Origin: Daphnia carinata | Lineage: Eukaryota; Arthropoda; Branchiopoda; Diplostraca; Daphniidae | NCBI RefSeq assembly: GCF_022539665.2 | Contig: NC_081338.1 | Coordinates: 4,029,679 to 4,093,678 of the forward strand | DNA length: 64,000 nucleotides | Direction: 5' to 3' | Shown: piece by piece, positions 11,344 to 22,554 of the stretch | How positions within the stretch are numbered: position 1 is the stretch's first letter | Layout: every line of letters begins with the position of its first letter | The notes under the pieces: model-generated | Told to the model about the DNA's origin: nothing | What the model saw: the letters and a program-made list of their open reading frames with translations, nothing else | Databases searched by the model: none | Position numbers and translations under genes: made by a program

Positions 11344-13287
11344 TCTATAAATGTCAATCATTTCAATTTCGTTTTTTAAAACAAATGTATCAATTCCAAT
11401 CTTTGCGTTGTTATTCTATTCCTGCCAAAAAATTGCCATTCCCCCCCCCCCCTATTTGAAACATAAACCCAATCAACGCTCTCTTTTCTGTAAATAATCA
11501 AATGTCTGATGGGTTATAACAAAAAGCAAATTGCAGTTGCTTTAGGAAAAGAAAACAAAATAAATACATGATCATAGACAAAGCCAATCATACACCCCTG
11601 GAACAGTCCATCAAATTATTTAAAAAAAACTCAACCAGATCTCTCTGCGAATCAAACAAAACTTGATGACTGATGGAAATGAAATTTTGCTGCACCTGCG
11701 TTTTGGGCAGAGTTTTTTTTCTTTTTTGTTTGTTCAAAAAAAAACGCAGTCGTCATTCGCAGGCGTTGAACGCAGTAAAAATCGGGTGCGGTGCGGATCG
11801 AACTGCCTTTGATCTTTCCAGCCACATAAAACAATTGTCTTTTCTCCCTTTAAAGAAAAAACAAAAACATGTGCGAACCAAGTAAGGTGTTGTATGTACG
11901 GTACTTGATAAAAACAATAACATTTTCAATTTAACGTCAGTCATTGGGTGGCTGGTTTTGTTTGTAGACTGGCGTCATGAAGTCGTTCAACTTTTACGAT
12001 TTTTTTTTTTGGTCTTGAGCCAAGTGAAACTTTCACTATCTTCCTGCAGCGCATCTCATTTCCATAATATGAAAATAAATTTTTTTTTTGTGTTTTTACG
12101 ACAAAAAAAAGAATTCAGCCCGTTATGCAGCTGTATGTTGTACATTAGCATTCACCTTGCTCCAGATATTTTTGAATTGCCACCTCCGGTCACAAGTCGC
12201 ATTTTATTTGTTTTGTTCTCACCATAAAAGATTTCCCGTTAGGAGGGGCCTCCTCTCTTCTTTATTCATAATGATATTGCAACAATTCAACGATTCAAAT
12301 TTTTGTTTTTAAAACTGAGCAATAAAAGACCGCCAGGCTTTTAATATTCCAATGCATTCAATTCTTCTTCGGTTATAGCGAAAAAAAGAGAAATCATGTA
12401 ACTTTTTATTATTTCTCTTTGTCTTGGTCGTTTTCTTTTGATCTCACAGAGTCAAAACGGTATGAATTCAAGGCCCAAGATCTTACTTCTTTTGTTAGGA
12501 CGAAAGCTTTCGTAAGATAAACACAAAATCGCCTAACGTTCGTTTTAATGTGTTGTCAAGCAAAAACAATACGAGGTTACCGCATACGTTTAGATTCAAG
12601 CACTCGAGATTGTAAATGAAAAGTGGCCCGGCATTACCTCATTGCCAATGCATCCCATTGTTTCTCATGAATGATTCAGCATAATGTTGGTATTAATGCA
12701 GTCTACGCGGTAGATTTTGAATAAAATTTGAATTCAGCTGGCGGTACCGCAAACAGACGGGCAATTTCCTCCAGTAGACGGAATTGAACGCAATAGGGAA
12801 ACATAAAAAAAAGGCATACGATTTCCGCTATGATGAAACGCAAAAGTACGTTGATGATGCGGCTTAGTAATTAATGTACCGTGCGGAGAAATCGAGAGTT
12901 TTCCCTTGTAATCTCCCCCCCTCACCATCTTCCGATGGATGCTGGTTGTGGCATCGATCAGTGAAAGCCCAATCTATTCAGCGTCTTGTAGAAACTTGTC
13001 TCGTATCACATAGTGCACTCACCACGATCGAATGATGAAACATTGAATCTGACCAAAGACGAACAGGTGGCGAGAACCCTGGGCAGGATCAATGCGGAAG
13101 GTAAAATATTGTGACGATGTGCGAAATTACATTGGAGGGGAGAAAGCGTTAACCAGTCGGTGGTGTTCAGTGAAAATTGGCTACACACTTGATAGCTTTG
13201 TTTTCCTCGGTTAAGGTTTCTGCTATTGTTGATTATCATCCCCACACTGTAGAGTGAGGCTGGCACATGATGGACTAAGCCCACAGC
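11344..13287. other. Intergenic boundary between rough and the cuticle array
   Basis: About 1.9 kb of A/T-rich DNA with homopolymer runs, including a C-run near 11441. No protein-coding similarity or RNA gene is evident; the short frames look random. Confidence 0.5.
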
Positions 13288-13329
13288 ATATATATACCAT
13301 AACAATCAACATCCAATGGAGTGTCAGTT
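13288..13329 (+). promoter_or_regulatory. TATA box and initiator
   Basis: TATATATA (13289-13296) lies about 35 bp before GTCAGTTG (TCAGTT at 13324-13329), upstream of the start codon at 13367. Confidence 0.65.
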
Positions 13330-13366
13330 GTCGTTCAAGTGCCTTAACATTAACTTGCCATCCAGT

Positions 13367-14784
13367 ATGATGAAGGTATGTGCACACAAACTACAAACAA
13401 ATACAATTAAATAATAAATCTAACCTTCTTGATGCTGGTTCAGTTCCTTATTCTCATAGTGTTGGTGTCCATTGTAGTTTCTGAAGCTCGTTATGACAAG
13501 CAAACATCACCTCCCAGGGAGCCATACAATCCTCTTCCAGCACACGAATCCAGCGTAAGATTGACCATTTAACTGTTTTTAAGAAGACTCGTTAGTCGAA
13601 AACGTTAACGTTCTTTTACTACAATACAGAGCCCAATGCCTTACAAGTTTGGTTACGAAGTCAAGGGCGATGGTTACACTAGTTTTGGTGATACGAGAGT
13701 TGGAGATAGACAAGGTAAAGTGTCAGGATCGTACCACGTTCAGCTTCCTGATGGACGTCACCAGCACGTCACTTACAAAGATGAAGGAAAAGGATTTATG
13801 GCTGATGTCAAGTACGACGGAGAGGCCAAATACACTGAGTCTAAGTCAGTCGAGTACAAGGAACTAGCAGACGCTTACGGGACATCCTACAAGTCAGCTG
13901 ATTATGGGCTGTCCTACGTGAAGCCGTCCTACAAGGAGCTATCCTATGAAAAGTCATTCAAAGAGAATCAATTAAACGAATGGGAGAATGAAAAATCGCG
14001 AAAATCATACGATGAGAAGTCAAAAGAACGAGTTGACGCAGGACCAGTTTATAATTTTCCGACGGCCTTGTTTTATCAGGAGATATCGAGCACTACGTCA
14101 TCATACGAGGAACACGAATACACCCCAACCAGCGACAAGCCTGTCTACACTACCCAAATTTCACACACAACGAAGAAGTACAGTGCTCCTACTCCGTCTA
14201 GCACGTCGTTTTGGAAACCCATTTCTGTTACATCGACTTACAAGCCTGTTTACACAACAGCAAACTACAAAACATCGATTTTCACAACCCCAGCACCTAT
14301 AACTCCTACCACCTCAAACTATCGTAAACCCATTTACTCCACCGAAGCCTATAAGAAAACGATCACCACCAAGGCTTATAAAAAGCCTGTCACTACCCCA
14401 GTGTACAAGGCGCCTGTTCCCACTACCCCTGCGTACAAAACTCCGTCTACCAGCAAAACGCACAAGCCTTCTTATCCTGTCACTACCCAAGCTTACAAGA
14501 AGCCCATCTATTTCGATCCGGTTTATAAGACTCCTGTTGTTACTACCCCAGGTCCAAAACATTACAAGAATCATCCTTACACTCCCAAAGCTTACAAGGC
14601 AGCATCTTACCAGATCTTACCTCAAAAAGCGTTCGCTGTTTACAAACCACATTCGAATAAGGTTCCCGACATAACACGAGTTGCTCCGTACACTGCTCCG
14701 GTGTACAAGACTCCTATTTACATAGCTCCAGGGTACAATAACGTTTCTCCTAACAAAGTGGCAACTTACAAACCCGCAAAGTAA
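13367..14784 (+). CDS. RR cuticle protein with long Thr/Tyr/Lys/Pro tail
   Basis: Exons 13367-13375, 13444-13554 and 13630-14784 encode 424 residues. Residues 1-19 are the signal peptide. The RR chitin-binding domain lies at about 43-108: YKFGYEV, GSYHVQLPDGR, then VTYKDEGKGFMADVKYDGEA. It is divergent, with HQHVTYKDEG where paralogues have TQIVTYKADE. The tail of about 300 residues repeats Y-K-x-P units such as AYKKP, VYKTP and VYKAP, rich in Thr, unlike the Ala-rich tails of its neighbours. It is the longest RR protein here. Expected role: extracellular chitin binding, with Tyr/Lys available for cross-linking. AATAAA is at 15036. A GTAAGT overlaps the stop codon (AAG TAA GT) and could be a fortuitous donor. 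Confidence 0.88.
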
Positions 14785-15483
14785 GTACACGTGAAACATA
14801 TACAAGGGACAAGCAGCGCGAGACCCCAAAACCATTAGTTGATTTCTAAGTTCAATGTTTTCCACAATTATCACTGTTGTATGCTCCCTTTTCATGTGTG
14901 TAATGTGTGCACTCAGACATATTGCTGATCGTTCTAAAAATATAAGAGCCTTGTTTGAAATTTTAATTCCAAAATCACTTTGGTTTTTAGCTATCAATGT
15001 TGCAAGGTTGTTTTGCCAGTCACACGATTTTCGCCAATAAAACTATAATGGCAACTATTCATTTATTAAATGTTGATATCGATCTAGATTTTTTTTTTCA
15101 GTTCAACGCGTAAAAGCCACGACCAAACTCGGAACCACTTAATCATGCGTGAAAAGTTAGAGAGAAATCTCCGATTGCTCACGAAACAAGCGGTTGATTC
15201 AATATCAAGGACATTTCGGGTGGGGTACATACTGTCAGCACACATACACACACGCAAGAAAAATTGAATAAAAATAATAGAACCGGAACGCATATCCATT
15301 ACGCTATGGCTACTACGTCCATTTTGTATACGTTAACGTTAACGTTTCCACGCCAAAGGAGTTGCCTTCACTGTAAAAAAAAAAAAAAAAAATATAGTGC
15401 GGGGATCTTGACCCGGTTTTGACATCCATGCCCAATCTGCAAATGGACGTGAGGGATTTCGTGACTGCACACGAACAATGTGC
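14785..15483. other. 3' untranslated region and intergenic DNA
   Basis: It contains AATAAA at 15036-15041, a palindromic GTTAACGTTAAC motif near 15332-15343 and an 18-A run near 15374. No gene is seen. Confidence 0.5.
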
Positions 15484-15522
15484 TATATAAATGCCGAAAT
15501 GGCTGGACTTTGGGTATCAGTT
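15484..15522 (+). promoter_or_regulatory. TATA box and TCAGTT initiator
   Basis: TATATAA (15484-15490) is followed by GGTATCAGTTATCCAGCTGC (TCAGTT at 15517-15522). The CAGCTGC downstream block recurs after the initiator in several array genes. Confidence 0.8.
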
Positions 15523-15558
15523 ATCCAGCTGCTGTAAACACCACCACAAGTCCCCAAC

Positions 15559-16156
15559 ATGAAGGTAAACACGGTCCCACACACAAAAAATCAATAGGAT
15601 TTTATAAATTAAAGTTAACCTGATGGTTCTTAGGTTCTCATCCTCGCCGCACTCGTAACGATCGCTGCAGCCAGATCGAGTTATCCGGCCAAAACATACA
15701 AGACTTACGAAGCTCCGTCTTATTCGGCCCCCGCTTACGAGAAACCTGAGACCTACGTAGTGAATCCATATTTTTCATATCATAGTTGATGATTTATCAT
15801 ATTTCATTTTGCAGAAAGCCGAACCCTACAGTTTCTCTTGGGATGTTAAAGATGAATACTACAATGATTATTCTCATTCGGAGACCAGCGATGGTAAAGT
15901 CGTGACCGGATCTTACCGAATTGAATTGCCCGATGGCCGTGGTCAAACAGTGACGTACAGGGCCGACAGCAATGGATACGTCGCTGATGTCAAGTACGAT
16001 GGTGAAGCTAAATACCCGCCTCCCGATTACAAACCTGCGGCTTATTCGGCTCCTGATTACAAACCTGCGGCTTATTCGGCTCCCGATTACAAGTCCTCCA
16101 CCTACAGGGTCCCTGCATACAAGCCCCCTGTTTACAAGACTCGCGCTAGATATTGA
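15559..16156 (+). CDS. RR cuticle protein
   Basis: Exons 15559-15564 (ATG AAG), 15634-15756 and 15815-16156 encode 156 residues with phase-0 introns. The signal peptide is about 1-16. The RR domain (about 46-110) runs from YSFSWDVKDEYYND through GSYRIELPDGRGQTVTYRAD to GYVADVKYDGEAKY. The tail has two nearly identical DYKPAAYSAP units, then YKSSTY and YKPPVYKTRARY. It has Trp where the minus-strand genes have Tyr (S-F-S-W). GRGQT replaces the usual GRTQI. AATAAA lies near 16250. It is a secreted, chitin-binding structural protein by family. Confidence 0.92.
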
Positions 16157-17171
16157 AAATAGTATAACTATTTATTTGCATGCAAATGCATCACATTTTG
16201 TGTTTCATAGCTTATGACTTGTATGGGCCCATAGCCTTAAAAAAGTAATAATAAAAAATGTATCTATGTTTTTGAAAAAAATTTCTATTTTAATTGGCAA
16301 GAACTTGTTGTTATCTTGTTGTTTAATCAACCGGCAAGGAAAAGGTTGTAGAAAAAAGAAAGTATACAACAAAAAAAAAAATCTGAAATCACTAGCATAT
16401 CATTTACGTGTGTGTGTGTTTAACAGAGAGGGAAAATACGCATCGAGAAGCACGATATGTTGCTTAATTTTTATTGCTATCTGATTTTTTAAAAACGGAT
16501 TTTGTCATCCTCGAAAAAGAAATGTTGACTGAACGGCTTTTTGGTATGGGAGGTTTCTCTCTCTGAAGTTATTCATGCGATATTGCACTTGTGAAACTAC
16601 CTTCACCTAAAAATACAAAAAATAGTCTGAAGGATGTATCGTTAAAACAGTTTGATGTTCTCTAATCAAATTTCAATTGGCGAGAGTAGCTGGGCGTTAA
16701 ATTCAATTGTAAGGATGAGGGCAATTGAAACTAAAGCAAAGAAACATATCCACAGTTATTCAAATTATATAGACAAAACAAGGTTGCGCGTACAGCTACG
16801 CGTTGAATGGAATAATTATGACACAAAGCTTCTTAACTACATAAAACTTGCAGAGCTCAACAAGCCAAACTTGGGCAAATTGTAATGCTGATTGCGACAT
16901 GGTGTAAATTTTCAGTTTATAGACGAGCGAGTGAAAGGGAAAGAAATCTAGGCTAAAAATTTATGGCATGAGTCGTAGGTTCTTTTATCCGCCATCCGTA
17001 GAAGGTGGGCAGCGGAGAGGGGGGGGGGCGTTTCGGGTGGAACAGAAGTAGACTATAACACGTCCAATTTCGAACATTCCCCGCACGTTTTTTTTCGCTA
17101 ACACGAGCTCCATTCACTTATGGGCATACCATCCTCCGCCCCTTGTTGCGGCATCGTCGGAAATGTGCGGA
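16157..17171. other. 3' untranslated region and upstream region of next gene
   Basis: It holds AATAAA near 16250, a G-run near 17020 and the upstream motif GTGAAAGGGAAAGAAATCTA at 16931, which recurs at 20441. No gene is seen. Confidence 0.5.
16931..16958 (+). promoter_or_regulatory. Shared upstream motif, copy 1
   Basis: GTGAAAGGGAAAGAAATCTA and the following GGCTAAAA are repeated exactly at 20441 and partly at 22208, each 270-310 bp upstream of a cuticle gene initiator. The bound factor is unknown. Confidence 0.5.
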
Positions 17172-17209
17172 TATATAAGGGTGTAAAAGGTCCGATTGAG
17201 GTATCAGTT
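17172..17209 (+). promoter_or_regulatory. TATA box and TCAGTT initiator
   Basis: TATATAA (17172-17178) precedes GGTATCAGTTATTCAGCTG (TCAGTT at 17204-17209). Confidence 0.8.
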
Positions 17210-17244
17210 ATTCAGCTGTTTTCATCCTAACAACAACCCTCAAC

Positions 17245-17839
17245 ATGAAGGTAAACTAAATTCAAAAAAACCTGTGAGCGAAATGAATTTTAAATAATGA
17301 AAATTTGGAATCATAATTAGTTCCTTATCCTGGCCGTTTGCGTTGCTGTTGCCTCAGCCAACACTGCTTACCCGTCTCCGGCTTATCCAGCTCCAGCCTA
17401 CCCGTCTCCGGCTTATCCAGCTCCAGCCTACCCGTCTCCAGCTTACAAACCGGAATCTTACGTATGCTCTTACAACTCCTTATGAGTTCAATTTGTTTTT
17501 AACTGATCTGATTTTGTTCGATTGCAGCCTCCCCAGCCGTACAGCTTCGCCTGGGAAGTCAATGATGCTCCATCTTACAACAACTACGCCCACTCTGAGA
17601 GCAGCGACGGCAAAGTAACCACTGGATCTTACCGTGTTGCCCTCCCCGATGGTCGCACCCAGATCGTTACCTACAAGGCTGACGCTTACGGATACACCGC
17701 TGATGTAAAATACGAGGGAGAGGCCAAGTACCCGGAATACAAACCAGCTGCCTCTTATCCTGCCCCAGCATACAAAGCTCCATCTTACCCTGCTCCGGCT
17801 TACCCTGCTCCTGCCTACAAGGCCCCAGCTAAATACTGA
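17245..17839 (+). CDS. RR cuticle protein with YPAPAY repeats
   Basis: Exons 17245-17250, 17321-17461 and 17528-17839 encode 152 residues. The signal peptide is about 1-15. The exon-2 spacer contains a 30-bp direct repeat giving alternating AYPSP and AYPAP units. The RR domain (about 52-115) reads YSFAWEVND, GSYRVALPDGRTQIVTYKAD, GYTADVKYEGEAKY. The tail is AYPAP/AYKAP units ending PAKY. It belongs to the Trp (S-F-A-W) subgroup with the genes at 18.7, 22.6 and 24.1 kb. AATAAA is at 17935-17940. Expected role: chitin-binding cuticle matrix protein with a Tyr-rich, cross-linkable tail. Confidence 0.93.
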
Positions 17840-18669
17840 AAAGCTAAATGAATCGCAATTCGATTTTCGAAAAGATATATTATTTTTTATTCCCGTGTAT
17901 TTGTAAATGATGTATGCGTTGTTTGTGTGAACGAAATAAACTTGTGTAAGATATACATTTGATGTTTCGTTTCAAGCCGAAGAAAAGGTTGATTTTCAAA
18001 ACCGTTAGTTGTAGCTTTTAAGTGAAAGGCAAATGAAAGTGTAACTAGTTACTTATGCACTAAGGAGTACTTGGAATACGTATTAAACCAGGAGAACGTT
18101 GTTCCAATAATTGGTCGTTAGCGGAAGTCACACACATAAACCTATCAATGATCAAAAGTTTTAGGTACTGTACATTTATCGTAACATATATTGAAATCAT
18201 TGCGCAATGAATTTCCATTATTCAGTACTAAATTTCCCCACACGTTATGGAAAATGAAGAGTGCTGATGTGTTCCAGAGAGAAAGGAAAGCAGAAAGCTA
18301 TTTCAGGAGGGGGTAAATCGTAATACCTGTTCTGTGAGATGGCGAAGCCGTCACGACAGTGTTTTCCTACATTAATACATCAGGACGTACTCATTAACAA
18401 CCTGACTAAGCATCGTGTATCATTCAACTGTGTTTTTAAGTTGATACGATACATTTGCATCGGTGCTAATGATTGTCGTCTCGTAATAGAAACAGGTCCC
18501 TGCTTGACAAATTAAAAATGTATTCAGACAAATCAAAGAGGCGGTCGTGCTACCTTGTCATTGCCCGTGAACGTTCAACCCTTCACTTGTCGAATTTCGC
18601 GGTTGCAACATCTTACGCGTAACTACCCACACCCTAGAAAGTGTGTGACTCTCTTTTTCAGACTCACGG
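17840..18669. other. Intergenic; left copy of a duplicated block
   Basis: This 3' flank plus intergenic stretch is recognisably similar to 23164-23992, in the 3' untranslated start, in a block beginning TATTAAACCAG, and in the last 80 bp before the TATA box. No gene is seen inside. Confidence 0.6.
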
Positions 18670-18708
18670 TATATAAATGCAGAAATCGATCTGTTTAAGG
18701 CATCAGTT
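18670..18708 (+). promoter_or_regulatory. TATA box and TCAGTT initiator
   Basis: TATATAA (18670-18676) precedes GGCATCAGTTATC (TCAGTT at 18703-18708). The flanking sequence is almost identical to the promoter at 23993. Confidence 0.8.
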
Positions 18709-18743
18709 ATCTACCTGCTTCCAACCTCACAACAACTCACAAC

Positions 18744-19382
18744 ATGCAGGTAACCATTGATACAAGAACCATGTGATCTTTTGGCAAAATGGAAAGTAAC
18801 TAACACCAAACTAATGAAATAATGCTTTGAATGACTTGCATTGTAGCTCCTTATCCTCGCCGCCGTCGTTGCCATCGCCTCCGCCAACACAGGGTACCCG
18901 GCTCCATCTTATCCAGCTCCAGGTTACCCTGCTCCAGCATACAAACCCGAATCTTACGTAAGTGTTTATTGCAACCGTCTATCATCCTTACAATCCTGTG
19001 ATGTTGCTTCAACGTCTTGTAATTAATCCGGATATTTATCCCATTTCGATTACAGGCTCCCCAACCGTACAGCTTCGCCTGGGAAGTCAATGATGCCCCA
19101 TCTTACAACAACTACGCCCACTCTGAGAGCAGCGACGGTAAGGTGACGACCGGCTCTTACCGCGTCCTTCTCCCCGACGGCCGCACCCAGGTCGTCACCT
19201 ACAAGGCTGACAGCTACGGATACACCGCTGATGTTAAATACGAGGGAGAAGCCAAGTACCCCGAATACAAACCAGCTGCCTCTTATCCTGCCCCAGCATA
19301 CAAAGCTCCAGCCTACCCTGCTCCAGCTTACCCTGCTCCAGCTTACCCTGCTCCTGTCTACAAGGCTCCAGCTAAATACTAA
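18744..19382 (+). CDS. RR cuticle protein (near-identical duplicate of the 24.1-kb gene)
   Basis: Exons 18744-18749 (ATG CAG), 18847-18957 and 19056-19382 encode 147 residues. The signal peptide is about 1-15. The RR domain (about 42-105) reads YSFAWEVND, GSYRVLLPDGRTQVVTYKAD, GYTADVKYEGEAKY. The tail has four AYPAP-type units and ends YKAPAKY. Intron 2 differs from that of the 24.1-kb gene by a single base, whereas the 3' flanks differ, which indicates recent duplication or gene conversion. AATAAA is at 19474-19479. Methionine-Gln (MQ) replaces the usual MK start shared by most paralogues. Confidence 0.93.
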
Positions 19383-20689
19383 AAGGCTTAAATAGTTTTA
19401 TTATCGAAATGATATATTAAATTTCCTATTCGCATGCAATTGTAAATGATGAATGTATTGTTCGTACGAAACAAATAAAATCCGTATCAGACTTACATCT
19501 TTTGTTCTGTGTCTCTTCTTCTCCATTTCACTTTGGAACAAACTTTGAATACTGCGCTTGGAAGCAGGAAACGTTTGACTTCCGTGTTAATGATACATTC
19601 AACTAGTGAGACTAGTTGATTTTGAATGTTTATCCAACGTTCCGCGTGAAACGGTGAGTGTGCATAGTGTGAGATTCACCTTTAGCAGAAGTACATTAGA
19701 CATGAGGATTTCCAGCAAAACAGAGGGGACAATTCAGCGTAATATTAAGTGCAAGAGTGAAAACGAATGTAGATCAGTTGTTTTTACCGCACGCGTGATA
19801 CGTAATCAAACGCAGTAAAACAGCGTCAATTCAAAATAGCCTAAAGTGTGTTTGTCTATATAAATAGGAAAGAGAAAAGAATTGCTGCCTTGCCTGCGGG
19901 ACTAATCATTCGTCCCGTCTATCGAAATCAAAAGAGAGAAAGGAATCACACTCTTTGCAATGATAAATCATTAGAATTAAAAAATCCAGAATAGAACAGG
20001 CAAAAAAATTTACGTTCTCTTATCACATGATTAGCCCGCTATCTCGAGCAAAGATTGAGACATAAGGTTAACGACTTGCTTGTCTGCAAGGTTTCCCTTT
20101 GAGCCTTACCAAACTACCTTCACCTCTAAAACAGGAATAAATTAAAGCCAATGTGCGCAAAACATCGCGATGTAGTATACTCATTTGTACAATCACAGCG
20201 TCCGGAACAGTCAGGTGAAACCTGTTTTATCAGAACGTGTTCTCAATTACAAAATCCCTAAACAAGTTCCCCCATTTGTTTAACAAACATTTAATTATTC
20301 ATCGAAATTCTACACGTCATCGTCCTTTATTAACGTTTGTTCCATCCTTCTTTCAGGAAAACATTGGCAGTGTAACGGCCACTGTAAATAGATGTGAGGT
20401 GAACTCGTGATCATAACGTAAGTGGATACTTCCAATGGGCGTGAAAGGGAAAGAAATCTAGGCTAAAACATGAATAGTTGGGTTCCCTATGGGCAGCAAA
20501 GACGGACATTTCTGGTTGGATACGCGGAAAATGTGTACACCAAGATTATGCTCAATTTCGACTCCTGTGAGTGGAAATTGTTCGCTAGAGGAAATCGTTT
20601 TCACCCGTACAGTTTCACTTTTACTAGAGCCTTCGTCAGCCTACATCTTCGTGACACGCAACCCTCGGGACTTCACGGTGTAGTGGCTA
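19383..20689. other. Intergenic, with shared upstream motif
   Basis: It holds AATAAA at 19474 and the upstream motif at 20441-20468. No gene is recognised; the open frames near 19606 and 20470 lack family features. Confidence 0.5.
20441..20468 (+). promoter_or_regulatory. Shared upstream motif, copy 2
   Basis: Exact copy of GTGAAAGGGAAAGAAATCTA plus GGCTAAAA, about 280 bp before the initiator at 20722. Confidence 0.5.
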
Positions 20690-20727
20690 CATAAAAGGCC
20701 GTCAAAGATTTATTACAGGTATCAGTT
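20690..20727 (+). promoter_or_regulatory. TATA-like box and TCAGTT initiator
   Basis: CATAAAA (20690-20696), a weaker TATA box than in the neighbours, precedes GGTATCAGTTACTCAGCTGC (TCAGTT at 20722-20727). Confidence 0.7.
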
Positions 20728-20760
20728 ACTCAGCTGCTTCCTACTTCACAAGGACACATC

Positions 20761-21530
20761 ATGAAGGTAAAACTAAAGATTCAAAAGAAATACGAATTGC
20801 CATCCTTAATAACAATCTATTGTTGAATAAATTAAGTTCCTCATCATCGCAACATTATTTGCTGCTACTTCAGCCAATTCCTACGACCCAACTTCAACAC
20901 CAGCATACCAAACTCCATCTACACCAACGTACGAAGCCCCTTCAACTTACCAACCCGAAAGCTACGTAAGTACATTTAACTTCTCATCGGACTTTACGTT
21001 TATCCTTTTTATCTCTTCTTTTCTTTTAGATACCTAAGCCGTACAGCTTCTCGTGGCAGTTGAACGACCCTGCATCCTACAACAATTTCGACCACTCGGA
21101 GAGCAGTGATGGTAAGGTCATCTCCGGATCTTATCGCGTCGCCCTTCCGGACGGCCGCACTCAAATAGTTACGTACAAAGACGACAGCAATGGATACGTG
21201 GCGATTGTTAAGTACGAGGGTGAAGCTAAATATCCTGAATACAAACCCTCAGCTTCTTATCCTGTCCCATCCTATAAATCTCCTGCTCCCGTCTCTCAAG
21301 TACTTGCTGGATCATCCTATCAAGGTCCTACTACCCCAGCATCTAGTACCCAGTATAATACCCTAGCCACTGTGGCCACTTCACCTTACACAACGCCATC
21401 CACACCGGAGTACAAGATCCCAGTTACTCGTGCCTACCGTGCTCCGGTTGATGTTGCGCCCAAAGTTCCAGCTGCTCCGGAAGTTCCAGCATACAAACCG
21501 ACTCCTACTAACAAAGCTTCTTCTCAGTAG
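20761..21530 (+). pseudogene. RR cuticle protein gene with a one-base frameshift
   Basis: Exons 20761-20766, 20838-20965 and 21030-21530 follow the array plan, but exon 2 is 128 nt where phase needs 129. The break is at 20877-20882: paralogues read AAT TCC TAC (N-S-Y), here it is AATTCTAC. Before the break the frame gives a good signal peptide (FLIIATLFAATSANS). After it, the frame one base over gives YDPTSTPAY and joins the intact RR exon of 166 codons: YSFSWQLND, GSYRVALPDGRTQIVTYKDD, GYVAIVKYEGEAKY, then a long Pro/Thr/Val tail. The intact product would have about 211 residues. Either a recent pseudogene or null allele, or a base-calling error. The RR domain has VAIVKY instead of TADVKY, and I see no AATAAA close downstream. 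Confidence 0.75.
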
Positions 21531-22479
21531 TTAGTCTAATAATATGTTTTTTGTAAAGTTCTTTGCTTGTAAGAATCTTGTCAATGAGCTACGATCAATT
21601 CGTTGTGTTAAGTGAAACAGAGAAATATATATGAAATGATTCTATAACGTTGAATTTGAATTGTTTTTGCATTAAGAAGAGAAAGGGAAATCGAATTGCA
21701 TATTCATGCGATGACTAGCTGTAGAAATGCATGCAAAATATCGCAACTATCATGACACTGGTTTTCCTATTTTCACGTTTCTTCTAAATCATCACGTGCC
21801 GTAATTAACATTTGGCATACCATGCATTGGATGGGTCACATTGTTTACGTTTTCTAAAGGAAGGACAGATACGATTTCCCCAGTAAGAATGCAAATCACA
21901 GTGTTTTCCATACATAACCCAGTCTAAATCCGACGATAACAGCAACAGGTTATGCCCTCTAATTATAGTCGTACACGCATAACTGGACATGAAGTTCGTT
22001 ACCATTTTAAATATCGAGATAACCGTATCTAATGGCTGAAATGTAAAATGAACGACTTCAATTGCTTGCAGAATGCTTCCCTCAAAAGACTTTCTCAACT
22101 GCCTTAACCTCGACTAAAAGAAACCAACACCCATATTAAACAACGAATACTTTGGGCAGTACAAAATAAGATGCAAGCAACAGAATGGTATCTTTCTTGA
22201 CCACATCGTGAAAGGGAAATTTATTTAGACTACAATTTTTGAAGGGAAATTGGCGATCAATATCTAGAAGACTGTGGGGAAGAGGCATTGAGGTGTAGAC
22301 GTTGGAAAAAGTAGGCTGGTACACCCAAATGCTTTTAATGTCCTGTTCACGAACGTTTTCCGAGAGAGAGGAGGTCCCTTCACTTGTACAGTTTTTGCTA
22401 TTGCAACATCTGGCGTATCCACCCACCTCCAGACTCTGTGTGTATAACTCTCTTTTCGAGCTCCTTTTTTCTTTCTTGG
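21531..22479. other. Intergenic
   Basis: No gene is seen. A partial copy of the upstream motif (GTGAAAGGGAAAT) lies at 22208. The last 100 bp resemble the upstream regions of the 18.7- and 24.1-kb genes. Confidence 0.5.
22208..22236 (+). promoter_or_regulatory. Shared upstream motif, partial copy 3
   Basis: GTGAAAGGGAAAT followed by TTATTTAGACTAC, a diverged form of the motif at 16931 and 20441, about 305 bp before the initiator at 22513. Confidence 0.4.
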
Positions 22480-22518
22480 TATATAAATGCTGAAGTTGGC
22501 CGATTTAAAGTATCAGTT
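22480..22518 (+). promoter_or_regulatory. TATA box and TCAGTT initiator
   Basis: TATATAA (22480-22486) precedes AGTATCAGTTATTTAGCTGC (TCAGTT at 22513-22518). Confidence 0.8.
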
Positions 22519-22554
22519 ATTTAGCTGCTTCAAAACATCCACCAACTCAACAAC

